Source: Promerops cafer (lineage: Eukaryota; Chordata; Aves; Passeriformes; Nectariniidae). From it: 64,000 nt of DNA. This document shows positions 47,418 through 59,713 of the stretch, one piece after another. The notes under the pieces were generated by a model. That model made no database searches, was not told the origin of the DNA, and saw only the letters and a program-made list of their open reading frames with translations. A program made the translations under genes and the position numbers. Where the stretch lies: NCBI GenBank assembly GCA_013398275.1, contig VZSE01010806.1, positions 1-64,000 on the forward strand, written 5' to 3'. Numbering within the stretch: position 1 is the first letter of the stretch; each line of letters begins with the position of its first letter.

Positions 47418-50400
47418 ATGGTACTCGGTCCTGTAAATGGGATTAATAATTTGGGGTACAATAGAGTAACTACTGAGATTCATGGAACCCTGTTCTGTGG
47501 CACAGTTCATCCCACAGCAACACCATGGATTCAAACACTCTTCTACTCCATGTTACACATTTTTGTTGCACATCTTTATGTTCAAGAGATTTAACTGGTC
47601 ATTCAGGTCCAAAGAGTGTGGGATGAGTTTCTTTAAACTGTTAATTTCTACTCCCCTTTTATTTTGAAAGAAATCTCAGATTCTTGGGTATCACTTTTCA
47701 TTCCTACTTTGCTTACGTCCCCTGTCTCTGTAAATTTCCTGTCCTGGCTTTGACTTTAGATGGATGTAGGGTGACCATTACATCAGCCCATACTAAAATA
47801 AGGGCAAGCCAAATGCACTGAAGCCACATCAATATGTTGTAGCTAATACAAACCGCTTACAGAAAAACAAAGTAACCTGAGGGTGCTATTAATTTTAGAC
47901 TAAGAATGCATCAAGGAATGAAGGCTAATCCATTAAACAAGGATTGTTTTGTTATGATTCTAATGTAAATCAATGTCAGAAAAGTAAATATATTAGCAGC
48001 AACTAAGCAGTTTTACCAAGATCAAGCCAAGGTTTGAGAGATGTCCTCCTCATTCTAGTGGGTTTGCAATTGTTTTTCTTATTCCTCATACAAAATTAAT
48101 CAGTAGCACAGGAAATAATTCAGTTCTAGACAAAAAAAAAAAAAAAAAGCCAACTCTATTTGAGACTCCCCTGATGTCTACACAGAACTCATAGAAAACC
48201 CCTGAACTAGGTAATTATGTACAAGAAGAAAAGTAGTCATAAAACAAGAATCAATTTTATTTCTTTCCTGACAGTTTTTCTAACTACTGGTGCAGATCAA
48301 AGCTATAGGGAGGAGCATGACTTTTAAGTCAGAAATATCCTTTAATTTTTTGCTGTTTATTACGCATTACCTTTAACTGCTGGAGTGCATCACACACAAA
48401 GAGCTGTCCTTGTGAGCCTCTCCCTTGCCTTTTTGAAGGTGAGGCTGTGGGAGTCTGCAACCACAGCCCCCAGGCTTCACAAGAACAGCTACTCCTTCCC
48501 CCTTTTTTCTTCTTTAGGGAGAGATGTGTTCAAGATGAAACCCTTATTTTGAATATTTTCTTTTATCAGAGCATTTCTAGCAGTTTCCCTTCAATCCTGA
48601 TGTGGCAGCACATTCAGGCATAGCTGGGATGAGGTTGCAAACAGCCTGAGCCTTTGACTGGGCACAAAGGAAGAGGTTTCCTTGGCAACTGCAACACCAG
48701 AAAGGTCCCAAAGCAGCACTTCTACCTGCCTGAGATTTCTTTTTAATTTAGGAGTTTGTACGTCGAATTGGAGAATTGGGTTCTGTCTTCAGGCTTTATT
48801 CATAACACAAGTTGCTTATAGGAATAATGTAGTTTTTGTGTATTAATTCATTCTTTGGGCTGGCTTGCTGTGAAGATTGTTGACTTAGGGAGTGACAGAG
48901 GATGCTGCAGTGCCTTGTGGTGGGATTCAGGAAGGATATGCAGCACTTAAGCTACAAAAATTAAAGTGCTGCATGGGAGAAAAAGAATCTGTCTAAAGAA
49001 GAATTTGTTTGCTCCTGTGTCTGTATTAGAAATTATGAGATCAGGGAAACTGCCAAACCAGCAGAGATATTTGGGGTTTACTAGATTTGTGAACTGAGGG
49101 TGAAACAGCCAAGAGAAGGCTATAGCATAAGGAAATAAAACCCCAGGTGGTGTGACAGTATTAACATGGGGCCAGGCTTTAATCTGTAATTGGCCCAGTT
49201 AACCCAGAGCCTGGGCTGCCACTCCTCAGCCTCACTGCCAAGGTCCTAGAAGGATGGGCACTTCATAAAGGGAGGCTCCCATGCACTTCTGGAGTCACTC
49301 ACAGCCTCTCCAGGCAGTTTTTGGATGATCACTGTGGATTTAGAAGACCTTGGCTCCTTTTACTCCCATGCAGGATGTGCCACCCACATGAGGTCTGCCC
49401 AAAGGTCTGGGAGCTGCTTCTCCAGAGAGTAGGATAATAAATCAAACCCTGCTGCTGGCTACTGAGGGGCTGTAGATTGCTATAAAACCTCTGCTACCCA
49501 AAGGGCTAAGAGAAGGGATGTTCCTCCAGCATGGGCAATATCTGGGACCAGCAGAGCCCGCTGGTGCCACAGATCTGACACTGGGGGAAACTGGGGATGG
49601 TCCTCTGGCCTCAGCATCCACATGAGCAGCAGAGACATGAACTAAAACATGCCATGAATGACACGAACTAAAAGATACCACAAATGACAAAAAGAGCTGC
49701 AGCAAGGAGGGGCAGGGGCAGGGGCAGCCTGAGATATCCAGGACCTGAACTGAGGGAGAGGAAGTGAAGGAAATAATCCTGAACTTAAAATATATGTGGA
49801 AGCAGAGCTCAGATGGGTAGAGCTCTGCCCATAGTTATGAGCTAGGCCTAAAGGATGAAGGTGAAGCCCTAAGTTTTTCTTAAAAAGACAGCTGTTCCTC
49901 ACAGGTACATCATTGCCTTTCCATGTTGTATTTTTAGTTTTATTTTGTAGGACTGTTCCGCTGGGACAGGGCCCCTCAGCTTTGGCTAGGGCTGTTGCTC
50001 TGGTGATGCCTGTTTCTGCTGTGACGTGTTTGTGTGCTCAACAGGGTTACCTTCATGCTTGTGTGGACTAAAGCTTACCAGGATATGTTGGAAGAGAGAG
50101 CCACCACAACGTCATTCTGCTTTTGGTGTCAGGCTCCTTCTCTTGTTACATTTTGTTAAAGGTCTTCGCTACAGTGAATTGTCTGTCCCAAGGCAGAATA
50201 TAGATTGTGTCACCTTCAGATTTATCACTGTCCAATTGCATAACCAACCATGGGGGTTTTGCTGTTGTTTTATTGGGGGGAAGTCTTCTCCTATGAAAAG
50301 AGTCTTTGTGCAGAGCCTGGATATCAGATCCTAAGTAAAGAGATTTTCAGTCACTGCTTTCAACATGGGGAAATGAAATCAAGAGTCATGTTCTACTGCT

Positions 50401-53275
50401 TTGACAAAACTGTATTTATTTTATAAACCTCTATCATGAAGTGCACCTTAGCTTTGTGTATTGCACTCAAAGTAGGCAGGTAACCCCTCCAGCAGCCCCT
50501 CTCAGGGCCACAGAGGTTCAGGTGCCAACCAAAACACTGAAGGAGATAACTAAAACCAAGTGGTGTGACTGTCCCTTTACCAGCCCAGTTCCCAGCAGCC
50601 AATTAATATTTCCTGAACCTGGGTGAGGAGACTCAGAGTGCAGTCCTGTGCTGAAAAGGGAGGAGAAAAATTCTTCCCAGCTGCAGCAGCTCTTTCAATC
50701 CCCCTTTGACAGAACTCTTTTAAGGTGACACACTTTTCTCCCTGGCAGGGATGGATCCTGCTGAATGGAGGTGTATGTCATTATGTTCACAGACTTTGTG
50801 ACCTTGGTTTTGTTGCTATTATGGCAATAATTAAAATATCACTTATTGGTAACACTTGGCAACATAACTGGGTTTTGGTGACTGAAATAAAATCAACCCC
50901 AGAAGCAGATTTTCAGACTCCATGTTTAAGTGCAGGTGGAGGGGAGGAGACATTTCTTCTTTTCCAAGCCTGTACTTGGACAATGATTCTAGTGCCCAGG
51001 GGAAGTGCTTTGTCAATAGAGAAAAACAAATGAAAAGGAGGTTCTCAGGTGCATGAGGAGTCAGAGCTGTGTCTGCTCTCCAAAGCACTGACCTATCAGC
51101 CTCTCCCTTCTGGTCATCCTCCTAAGCACTTATTATTTTCATATCATGCTTCAGTAGAACTTGTGAGTCCTCAGGCTAAATACCAGCATGTGTGATGTCC
51201 ACATATTAATGTCTCCCTCTGGTTTCCATGTCACTAAAATACTGCCAACCTGCTGGGTTGTTTGGTTATATATGTGTGTGTATGGAAGAATAAATCAAGA
51301 TAATAAACTGAGGGACAGCAGTGTAAGGAGGAGTCAGGGAATGCTGAGCCTGACAGGAGGGTCAGAGAGACAGCCCAATAAATAAAGGGGACATGGAAGT
51401 GTCTCCACCAGCAAATCTGTGCACATGCTGCTGTGTGTTTAGCAGCTGCAGGGTCAGAAGGGGCTCCCTGCCACTGCTGCTCTGCCCAGGGTGACAGTCC
51501 CCGGCTGGAGCTCCCAGTTCTGTTTCTCTGGCACTCAGGCCTCCCACTCCTCTCTGAGAGAAACTGACCGTGCCCTTTGTAAGCCTTCCCTCCTGGGCTC
51601 ACTGCAGGTACTCTCAGCTGCTTTGTTCTCTTGCTTGGGCAGCTTCTGTGGCACAGACCATCCTTCAGACTTTGTAATTTAGATAAAAGGACATCTCACG
51701 TTGCTGGATGCTCAGGAGCCTCCAAAGAAAGCCACCACAGTAATGGCCACACATCTCAGTATCAAGGGGACCTTATTCATGGTGAGACACAAAAATGATT
51801 AGGCAGGAGTAATGAGCACAATGATTTATATATTTTTTGGGTTTTAATTTTTTTTTTCAGTATTTGAGCTTTAACCATGCTAGCGATTCTCTCCTCTGTG
51901 AAGAGCATGTACAAGCATTCTTGTGAAAACATTTGCTTTGTATCGTGTACTCACAGCCCACTTGTTAGTGTCACGCAGCAGAGAGGCAGAAATTGGCATA
52001 TTTTTAAACCACTGAGAAAAATTTTGTTGAAATATATGAAGCTCTTGAAAACAAATCTGTTACACAGAAGTAAAAACCACTAAATCAATGCCATGCACCT
52101 CTATTTAGTAATTTCTATTTTGTACTGATACAGAGATAAACATGATTTTAAAAGCCAAGAGATACATGAACATTGTGTGACAACCTAAAATACTTGTATA
52201 TTACAAAAAGATAATCAGCAGATCAATAAGCCTGTCTGAAATTGTTGTCTGCAGCAGTATTGAATTTTATTTTTTGCACCAGTCAGTGTTTTCTAAAGGG
52301 ATGATTTTCCAGTAAAGCAGAGTCTTGTCATGACCAGTTGCTGGACCACTGCTTTTTAAGGCTGAGGAAGAAGAAACAATCAGACCAGATCTACCTCCTA
52401 ATTGTCAGGGATCTTGATCTGAGTCCAGAGCTTATTCATAGGAGGCCAGCCAGGCTGTCTGAATGGAGAAATTATGCATCTCAAATGACCTTAGATCCAA
52501 ACCATGCTTCCAGTGAGCCCGGTGTGCCCTGGCTTTAGCTGTGCTGAGCAGGAGCCACACCATATGGTGCACAAGTGCTATGCAGAGAAGGTGTCAGCTG
52601 ATGACTAAAAATCACTTCTTAATTTTGTCTCTAAACAAAAGAAAACAGAGGGGATTGTGCAGTTCTTCAGCTGTGGCTTAATTGTTACACATTCTTCAAA
52701 CTGGATGTTTTCTTTCCATGTCTAGAAAGCAACCAAGGAGGCAGAGCACAGATCTGCAGGTGCCGATTACTGGAACCCATTAGGAAATGCCTGGGCTGAA
52801 ACCACAGGATCTGTCCCTGAAGTTCTGTACCTGAAAAGGTGCAGAGCTGATGCAAATTGAAGCAGTGTTGACTTTGAGTCTTCTTTTAACCCTGATACCT
52901 AATTTGAATAAATACCAGATGGGACAGAGGCGGTTTGTCGAGGTCATTTTGTGGTCCCCACTTGCACAGTTTTGTGCTCTGATAAGGACATGCATAGGAG
53001 CATCCAACAGCTGGGATGCTGCCACAGCAAAGAGAGCTCAGGAAACACCAGACAAAGTGGGGACAGAGGGAGGAAGATGGCTTTGGTGCAGCCTGGAGAA
53101 GCTTTTGAATGTCTAGAAATAATTAAAATTGATGCAAAATATGCATGTAAAAATAAATACTTTTCCAGAAATTGCACGTAAGTGTGAAATTTCAGGTAGT
53201 TTTGCAAACACCAAAACAAGTGGCTTGGAGCTTATCAGGCCTTTGTTTTACAGCAGTAGAAATGAAAAAGGGAGT

Positions 53276-53470
53276 TCAATATAAATTGAGAAAGGACATT
53301 TAATTAGTAGAAATCTGACTAGTAACAAATCAGTCCAACTAATGTATTTTAGATTTCCTACTTGGAGACATCAACTATCACTGGAATTTCATTAAACATG
53401 ACTAGTTTAATTATTTTGTCCTTAATGAAGAGTGTTAATTAACTTGGATATGATAAATATTCATCTTAAT
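53276..53470. promoter_or_regulatory. Candidate conserved non-coding element, TAAT-rich
   Basis: The stretch has many homeodomain-type cores (ACATTTAATTAGTAG, AGTTTAATTATTTTG, GTTAATTAACTTGG) and two ACTAGT words in unique sequence without coding potential. It is a texture-based candidate enhancer only. Confidence 0.2.
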
Positions 53471-54199
53471 ATCATTTGGAATCCCTACAGGTCCTAATTA
53501 TTCCTAAAGACTGAGGTGTAGACCTTGCTATAATAATTATTTTTTAAAGTCAAGATTTCTTCAAGGATACCAGCGATTCCAAAAGTGAGTAGTTTTTTGG
53601 TTTTTTCCTCTGAAAAAATAGAAGGCAATTTTTGATCAAAATCTGAGGTGAAATTATGAGGGCTCTGAAAATAACCTTGAAGTGTGTATCTTGCTCCTAG
53701 CCATGGGTTCTGCCTATGAATTGAAGCCAAATGAAAATCTGCAAAGGGGGATTGGTTAACTGCTAACCATTGTAGCAGCTTTGAATATGTAATCAGAGTG
53801 TGTGTGAGAACAGCATTCCTTACACTTGAAGGGGAAAAGGGAGGATGTGGTAAACCATCTTAAGCATCCATCAGGCCTTAATTTTGGGGCCATTGTCTTG
53901 TAATCACCATGAAGACCTTCCTTCAAAATCATTGTGCCCTTTTTGGTGACTTGGAGTTCATGATCTCCCTGACTGTTGGTTGGATCTGTGACTCTCTTAT
54001 GACTGAGAGAGGAAAAAAAGTAAAAAAGCTTGCTCTAAAAACTTTTTATTTTAATCATCTCTCTTTGCATTTACTACCTAGAAAACTTTTACTGAATAAT
54101 ACTTTTGCATCCAAATAGATGAACTATTGATACTGTTGGTTAATCTGTTCTACAGTTTCCTTTCTTGGCTTCTTGAAAAGAAATCATAAATTAGAGTAG

Positions 54200-54480
54200 A
54201 TGTAATAATGAAGTCAAGGTGTGCTATTTAACAACTTGAGTCAGTATAGGTGTGCAAAGGTGTTTGATGGATTTGCTTGGATCTTTTATTATTGAAATCT
54301 TTGTGTCAGGACATGTTAGTTTGTAATCCTTGACCTTGTCGGCTAATCAAACAAGAGCATGCCTGCCTTCTAATTACCAAAATAATTTCCCTTGTGGGTG
54401 CAGATGTTCCCATAAATCTAAGATTAATTCAATTCAAGTGCAGTTCAAGTTTCTGAAATTCACTTTGGAATACCAATATG
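54200..54480. promoter_or_regulatory. Candidate conserved non-coding element
   Basis: The block carries nuclear-receptor-like half sites (GTCAAGGTGTG, CCTTGACCTTG), a CpG in CTTGTCGGCTAATC, and homeodomain cores (TCTAATTACCAAAATAATT, AAGATTAATTC). It sits just upstream of a G-rich tract. No repeat and no frame. Combined nuclear-receptor and homeodomain words are typical of enhancers but occur by chance too. Confidence 0.25.
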
Positions 54481-54535
54481 CCACAATATTAAGCATTTGA
54501 AGAACTGTTACTCAATCACTCAAAAATTTCATGGT

Positions 54536-54580
54536 GGGTTGGGGTTTTTTGGGGGGGTTTTGTTTGTTTGTTTTTTGGTA
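54536..54580 (+). repeat. G/T tract with quadruplex-type motif
   Basis: G3 TT G4 T6 G7 at 54536-54557 gives four runs of at least three G with short loops, the canonical G-quadruplex pattern, followed by (GTTT)n. Confidence 0.8.
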
Positions 54581-56475
54581 GTAAAAAGGAGTGTTTTGCA
54601 TAAATTTTAGTATCATTACTAAAAAGAGTGCTGCAGCCACATTGTGGCCAGGGAATACTCTCTGTCTTCAAATGACATAATTATAAGCTGAAAATGTAAG
54701 ATGAGTCTGATCTTTTTTCATCTATGATCTTTCACTGGAGCCTCTTAAAATTGCAATAATACAAGGGACATGAAAAGTAAAAGGATATAAGTGCCTCAGC
54801 TTACAATGGTAATGAGCACAACAGTTTTCTGGAGTAGCAGTAAATCAGATGTACTGTAGCTATAAAAAGCCCATAAGACATTTGGATGTGATCCTGGACT
54901 GCTCCTGCAACAGAGGCACTGTGCATACAAATGAGAACCCATCCATATCGTGTTATGGGGACCACTGCATTATTGAAGCTGAAAGGTTGATAATAGGAAG
55001 TTGTTTCTGGAAAATTACTGAAGCTGAGCTTCCTTTTCTTGCCACCAATATAGGAGAATTACATTTGGGACAACATCAATATCAGTTAAATAGAAAAAAT
55101 TCAATAAGGAAGGAATATGAAATCATTAAAACTATAAATTTTATTAAATTCTGCAGATTAGGGGACTGTATATTTGAGCTTCATTTTAATCTGATTTTCC
55201 CCCCTCATTATTTATTTCACTTAATGCTTTATTCCTTGTAACTTTTTTTTCTTTCTGATGGTCTGGCTAATGCTTATAACTCCTTCCTCCTGCATGCTGA
55301 ACTTAAAAGAATTCTTTAAACAAAGAAAGCTCTTGGAGTAGACATTCAAAAATCAATGTAGTGTATAGAACATAGGGCTGAAAAATGAAGGAAGGTGGAC
55401 AGGATTGCTAGAAGATCATCTGAAAATTCTGTCAGGAAAAATATTCTGTAGATTAGGGTAATATTTGGGACTTGAGGGACCTTCATTCAGTTCCCACCTC
55501 GTCATGTCTTTTCTGTACAGCTGTAAAAGCAGAAAAGCCTTCTTTCCTCTTTCCTATGCACATCATCTTGTTTCAAGTCTTTAATAATGTTTAGGTTGGG
55601 TTTCACCCTAGGTACACTTTAATTAGCATTCTGGAATCTAGGTGTTAATTCCAGTATTTGTATTATTATGGCAGCATTTAGTATTGCCACTTTTTATTAA
55701 TGGATATATATTGTCAATGTTGATGGATTTTCTCACCTGAGCATTATGCTGGGACAAGGCTGGGACTGCCTATACCTGGTCTTGTCTGTCTGCTCCAGAG
55801 CGTCCATAGGTTAGATCTAGTGGGAAAAATCTATAAAAACAAACGCGATGGTGCTTACAAGTTTTTTTCTTTGTTTTCTCTCTGATATGATTTTAGAAGT
55901 TGTCTTGAAGGTGGAAATTCTCACTGTCCATGCAGATACCCACCCAACTGTAGCTGATTATTTTTTTCAACACATGCAGACATCTAAAACAGTTATTTAA
56001 AATTGTTGCAACTGAGTGTTCAATTAATAGATTAGTATGTCAGAAAGTAATTGTTGGAAGGTGTTCCTGTTGTATCAGGTAACGTTAGTCTAATTTGATT
56101 TAGCCATGAAACCTTCCTTTTCCCGCAGTGCTGGCTTTTGAATCTTTTTAACTTCTCACATTTGGGAAATGCCAGTAGACAAAAGCTTGCACTTTAGAGG
56201 GGGCCATGAGAAAATATCAGGTGTAATATGTAGGTAATAAATCAGCTGAGGTCTTTAACAGGTTTATTGCTTTTTTTCTGGTGATATTTCTGTCAGGAAG
56301 AGACACCTAATCCAACATAAATTGGTGTTACATATAGCCCTGGCAAAAATAATTATAAACTCCTTATCTACAGTCAGTATACTTATGTACTGTGCTGTGA
56401 CTTTGGGTTCCCTTCTCTTCATTACCTTGGAGAGATGAAACAGTCCTGTGTGCCCCAGAGCATGAGTGGTTTTGG
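54581..56475. other. Unique non-coding DNA
   Basis: No gene recognised. A 130-codon plus frame at 54849-55241 encodes a sequence with no family resemblance in an AT-rich setting. Confidence 0.5.
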
Positions 56476-56756
56476 TATGTTTATGTGCTTTTTATTGTAT
56501 CTTGTCTTGGGGATGGTTTATTATCCCATCCCATTTCTGGGGTATTTTGATCTGTTTTGTTTTGTGTGCAGGGGTGGCAGCTGTCCCAGCCCTAGCCCCC
56601 ATCCTCCCTGGCTCCAGGGCTGCTGTGATGCATGGCAGCCGGGTGCGTGGCAGCTGGGCCGGGGTCTCCAGGGTGCGTTGGGGCAGGGCAAGAGGAAGCC
56701 GCTCTCTTCTGGAGGCGGTTCGACTGCACAAGCAGCCGGTATCTCTGACCAGAGAT
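56476..56756 (+). mobile_element. 5' part of ERV solo LTR split by CR1
   Basis: This is the upstream half (U3) of an LTR whose remainder continues at 57278. It has the GGGGTGGCAGCTGTCCCAGC and CTCTTCTGGAGGCGGTTCG segments that I recall from common passerine LTRs, and is markedly more GC- and CpG-rich than the DNA to its left. The 5' edge is approximate, near TGTTTATGTGC at 56478. The following CR1 interrupts it. Confidence 0.6.
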
Positions 56757-57277
56757 CACAGAATCACTCAATGAACTAGGCTGGAAAAGACATTTGAGAT
56801 CATCAAGTCCAACCTATGACCTAACACCTCCTCATCAGCTAAACCATGGCACTGGGTGCCACATCCATTCGTTTTTTAAACACTCCAGGGATGGTAACTC
56901 CACCACCTACCTGGGCAGACGATTCCATTTCCCAATCACTCTTTCAGTGAAGTATTTTTTTCTAATGTCTAACATAAACTTGCCTTTGTGCAGCTTAAGA
57001 CTGTGCCCTCTCATTCTGTGCATGGTTGCCTGGGAGAAGAGACCGACCCCCATCTGGCTACAGCCACCCTTCAGGAAGTTGTAGAGAGTGAAAAGGTCAC
57101 CCTTGAGTCTCCTTTTTTCCAGGCTAAACAACCCCAGCTCCCTCAGTTGTTCCTCACAGGGCTCGTGTTCCAAGCCCCTCACCAGCCTTGTTGCTTTGCT
57201 CTGGATGTGCTCAAACGTCTCAACGTCCTTCCCAAACTGATGGCCCAGAACTGGACTCCAGGTGCAGCCTCACCTGT
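56757..57277 (-). mobile_element. CR1 LINE, ~520-bp 3' fragment, antisense, nested in LTR
   Basis: The 3' tail of this minus-strand CR1 (plus ATCACAGAATCACTC) lies at 56757, and its 5' truncation is near AGGTGCAGCCTCACC at about 57277. The body keeps a 91-codon uninterrupted frame at 56907-57182 for the ORF2 reverse transcriptase C-terminus, with the family segments EEQLRELGLFSLEKRRL, DLFTLYNFLKGGCS and ERVIGKWNRLPR. It lacks the catalytic palm. Sequence on both sides matches one LTR type, so the CR1 inserted into a pre-existing LTR. Confidence 0.9.
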
Positions 57278-58096
57278 TTCCTGCTGTTTCTCTGGGCCTT
57301 GCCTGCTTTTTAGTGGGTTTTTTTGCTTCGGCACTGTGACTGAGCTTGCCGGCTGGGTGTCTCTGGCTGCTCTGCTGTCGGGAAGCCCAGAGCCACTGTG
57401 CTCCCCGCCAGGATCGCGGTCCTCCTTTTTTTCCTGCTGAGGGGCTGCCCCCACCCTCTGCACAGCCCAGAACTGAAGGAGGCCCAGCAAGCGTTGGAGA
57501 GAACATCCTGAAGAGCCTTTTTTCATGCTGTGCTCAGGGGCCGGGCTGCCCCTGCCCTGCCCCCGCCGTTCTTTTGCCCCTGCCCCAGGTTTTTGGTACA
57601 TTGTACCTCTGCACCCCTGCCCTGCCGGGACACCCCTCGGTTCCAGCTACAGCTGCAGAGTTTCTGATGCATCTCATCTACCACTCCGGGACGTTTGCTC
57701 ATCCCTGCCGTAGCAGTTTGCTCCTCCTGAGAAGCTCCTTGTGCTATCCAGAGGGGGCACCGGGACTGGCTGCCACTGGGGGTTTATAAAGGAATCCCCT
57801 TCTCCATCCCGTCCCACTGGCTGCAACCATAACTGCACCAAAGGGGAAATTGATTAAAGAGCAGGAAGAGACTGTTTATTGGGTTTTCTGTTCTTGTTGG
57901 TTGTTGATTACCATTGTTTGTTGCCTTGTTATACATACACACACTAGTAAAGAACTGTTGTTCCTTTTCTCCTATCTTTGCCTGAAAGCCCCTTAATTTC
58001 AAAGTTATAATAATTTGGAGGGAGGGGGTCATATTTTTCCATCCCAAGTGAGGCCCTGCCTTCCTTAGCAGACACCTGTGTTTCAAACCAAAGACA
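57278..58096 (+). mobile_element. 3' part of ERV solo LTR (promoter, R, U5)
   Basis: Continuation of the LTR after the CR1. A CG-rich U3 is followed by a TATA box (TATAAA, 57785-57790), a purine-rich GGAAATTGATTAAAGAGCAG stretch, ATTAAA at 57853-57858, then AGTAAAGAACTGTTG, CTTTGCCTGAAAGCCCC and a U5 ending CAAACCAAAGACA at 58096 with the canonical CA. These U5 words match an LTR I recall as abundant in songbirds, probably ERVL-like, though I cannot confirm the family here. No internal retroviral genes adjoin it, so it is a solo LTR of about 1.1 kb without the insertion. Confidence 0.75.
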
Positions 58097-59633
58097 TATC
58101 TTTATGTGCTCTTTCCACATATGTGACCCCCTGGTGATTAATGGGAACCAGCTGCATTAACTCCCACAAAACACTAACTCCTAGATGACTGGAACATCCT
58201 GGAATGGGCATCAGAGAGCGAGATCCCCCTCATAAGCTGATTTTATAGATATCCTCATTGATTTCCTTACAGCTGGTGTCAGAAAGCATCTGAGAGTGCC
58301 CTGAAGCATCCAAGGGGTAGACAAACCCCCCAAATTGTCATTTACTTTCAAGAGACTTTTCCTCAGGCTTTTACCAGATTTCTGATTCTGGCTTCAACTT
58401 GTCCAGGCTGGCAGGGAACAGCAGCATTTCCTCTACATTTTGTTCTCCTGTAACACTGGTGGTTTTATTCCTCAATCGTGTTGTTTGCATCTGATGGATG
58501 CAGAGCAAAATCCACCAGTGGGCAAGAGCCATGTCCCAGTTTATCTTTTCCTTGTGGACCTGGTCAGCGCCAGCAGGTTTGTGGGGAACAGGTGAAAGGA
58601 GTGCCTGCGGAGACACATGGTAGAGCAGGTCAGGATCTCCTGACTTTATTTCTGGAAGCCAATATAATGGCAATATCAAGTTTATTAATTCCATTCTATC
58701 TACCACACTCGTGGTTTTTGCTCATTATTAGTAGCTCATTGGCTTTTACAACTAGAAGAGCTCTAATTCAGCCTGTGTTGCAACTGACAGAATGCTTTTT
58801 TCCAGGTGGGTATTCTTTTACAGAAAGTATAGGCTTATCTTTTTTTTCTCTCAAACTCCACTGATATTATTTATTACTTGAAATGCTGTTACTCTCCTGG
58901 GCCTCCTTATTTTCATGCCAGAGTTGGCAAGGATGGATACCTGTCATGACTTAACACACACATGAAAATAAATTCAAGTGGGAACTTTGCCATTTGTTAG
59001 GAATGGGAACTACTGAACAGAGGCATTCTCATATACAGTTTAAAAAAGGGCAGGGGGGTGGGAAGTTCTCACCTGTTAGAGTATGTAAAAGAAAATATTA
59101 TTAAAAAATGTTCAAGTTTCATCCTTTTTGCTGTTGTTGCTGAGGTGGGCTGGAAGGAAAGCTGGTCCTGTGTCAGTGGTGAGGTTGGATACCAGCAGAG
59201 TCAGGGTATTGCCACAAAATCCTGATGTTTTAGAAACAGTGATTCCTCCAGACCAAACCTCTTGTGTACGTGAGGAAAAATAATGAGAGAAATTAAGGGA
59301 AAAGCAGTAGCACTATTTTGTAAGGTCCATATTCAAATTCCTTTAATGGCTTTTCTAAAAATAAATATATATTTGAGGGGAATCTTTTGGGCTATTGTGG
59401 GTAAATTCTATATCACTGCGAGTCTTTGGAGGTGTTCTGTTTGCAAGGGTGGTTGTAAGGAGGAGAAACAAAAGTTGTATTAGTAAGGTATTCCAAATTA
59501 CTGCATAACTGACATAACCTGAAATATTGTGAGCAAATAAAGGCAATGTGTCCAAATCTTGAAAAAAATGGCAAATGTACCAAAAAGAGGAAAATCTAGA
59601 ATCTCAGCAGGAAAACTGAGAAAGAAGGGAGAG
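58097..59633. other. Unique non-coding DNA
   Basis: No gene recognised. Overlapping plus (128 codons, 58478) and minus (111 codons, 58371) frames carry no known domain. Confidence 0.5.
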
Positions 59634-59713
59634 AAACCATAGAGTAGTATGAGTTGAAGGGACCTTAAAAATTCTCCTAACCCCCTGCCATGGGTAGGGA
59701 CAAGTTTTGACTA
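59634..59713 (-). mobile_element. CR1 LINE 3' tail remnant, antisense
   Basis: About 80 bases matching the antisense CR1 3' UTR: AACCATAGAGTAGTATGAG, then GAAGGGACCTTAAA, then CCCCCTGCCATGGGTAGGG. It fades out near 59713. Short, diverged and non-coding. Confidence 0.8.

Larger units (their letters stand above)
47418..54535. other. Unique non-coding DNA
   Basis: Seven kilobases without a supported gene. A17 occurs at 48132-48148. The patch at 51300-51660 is GC-richer with a 122-codon minus frame of no recognisable family. A TAAT-rich segment at about 53276-53470 could be regulatory. Confidence 0.5.

Noticed and set aside
47216..47594. Lys/Pro/Asn/Thr-rich minus frame and Phe/Gly/Trp-rich plus frame
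   Set aside because: Translations of the (GGTT)n/(GGTTT)n simple repeat.
48132..48148. A17 tract as a retrocopy tail
   Set aside because: No recognisable retrocopy or repeat upstream; simple homopolymer.
54849..55241. 130-codon plus-strand frame in AT-rich DNA
   Set aside because: Considered as a lost exon or retrocopy, but the peptide shows no family motif and no splice-site or tail evidence.
57179..57789. Overlapping 140-150 codon frames on both strands
   Set aside because: They lie in the GC-rich LTR U3 and CR1 junction; Pro/Ala/Gly-rich frames in GC-rich DNA are expected by chance.
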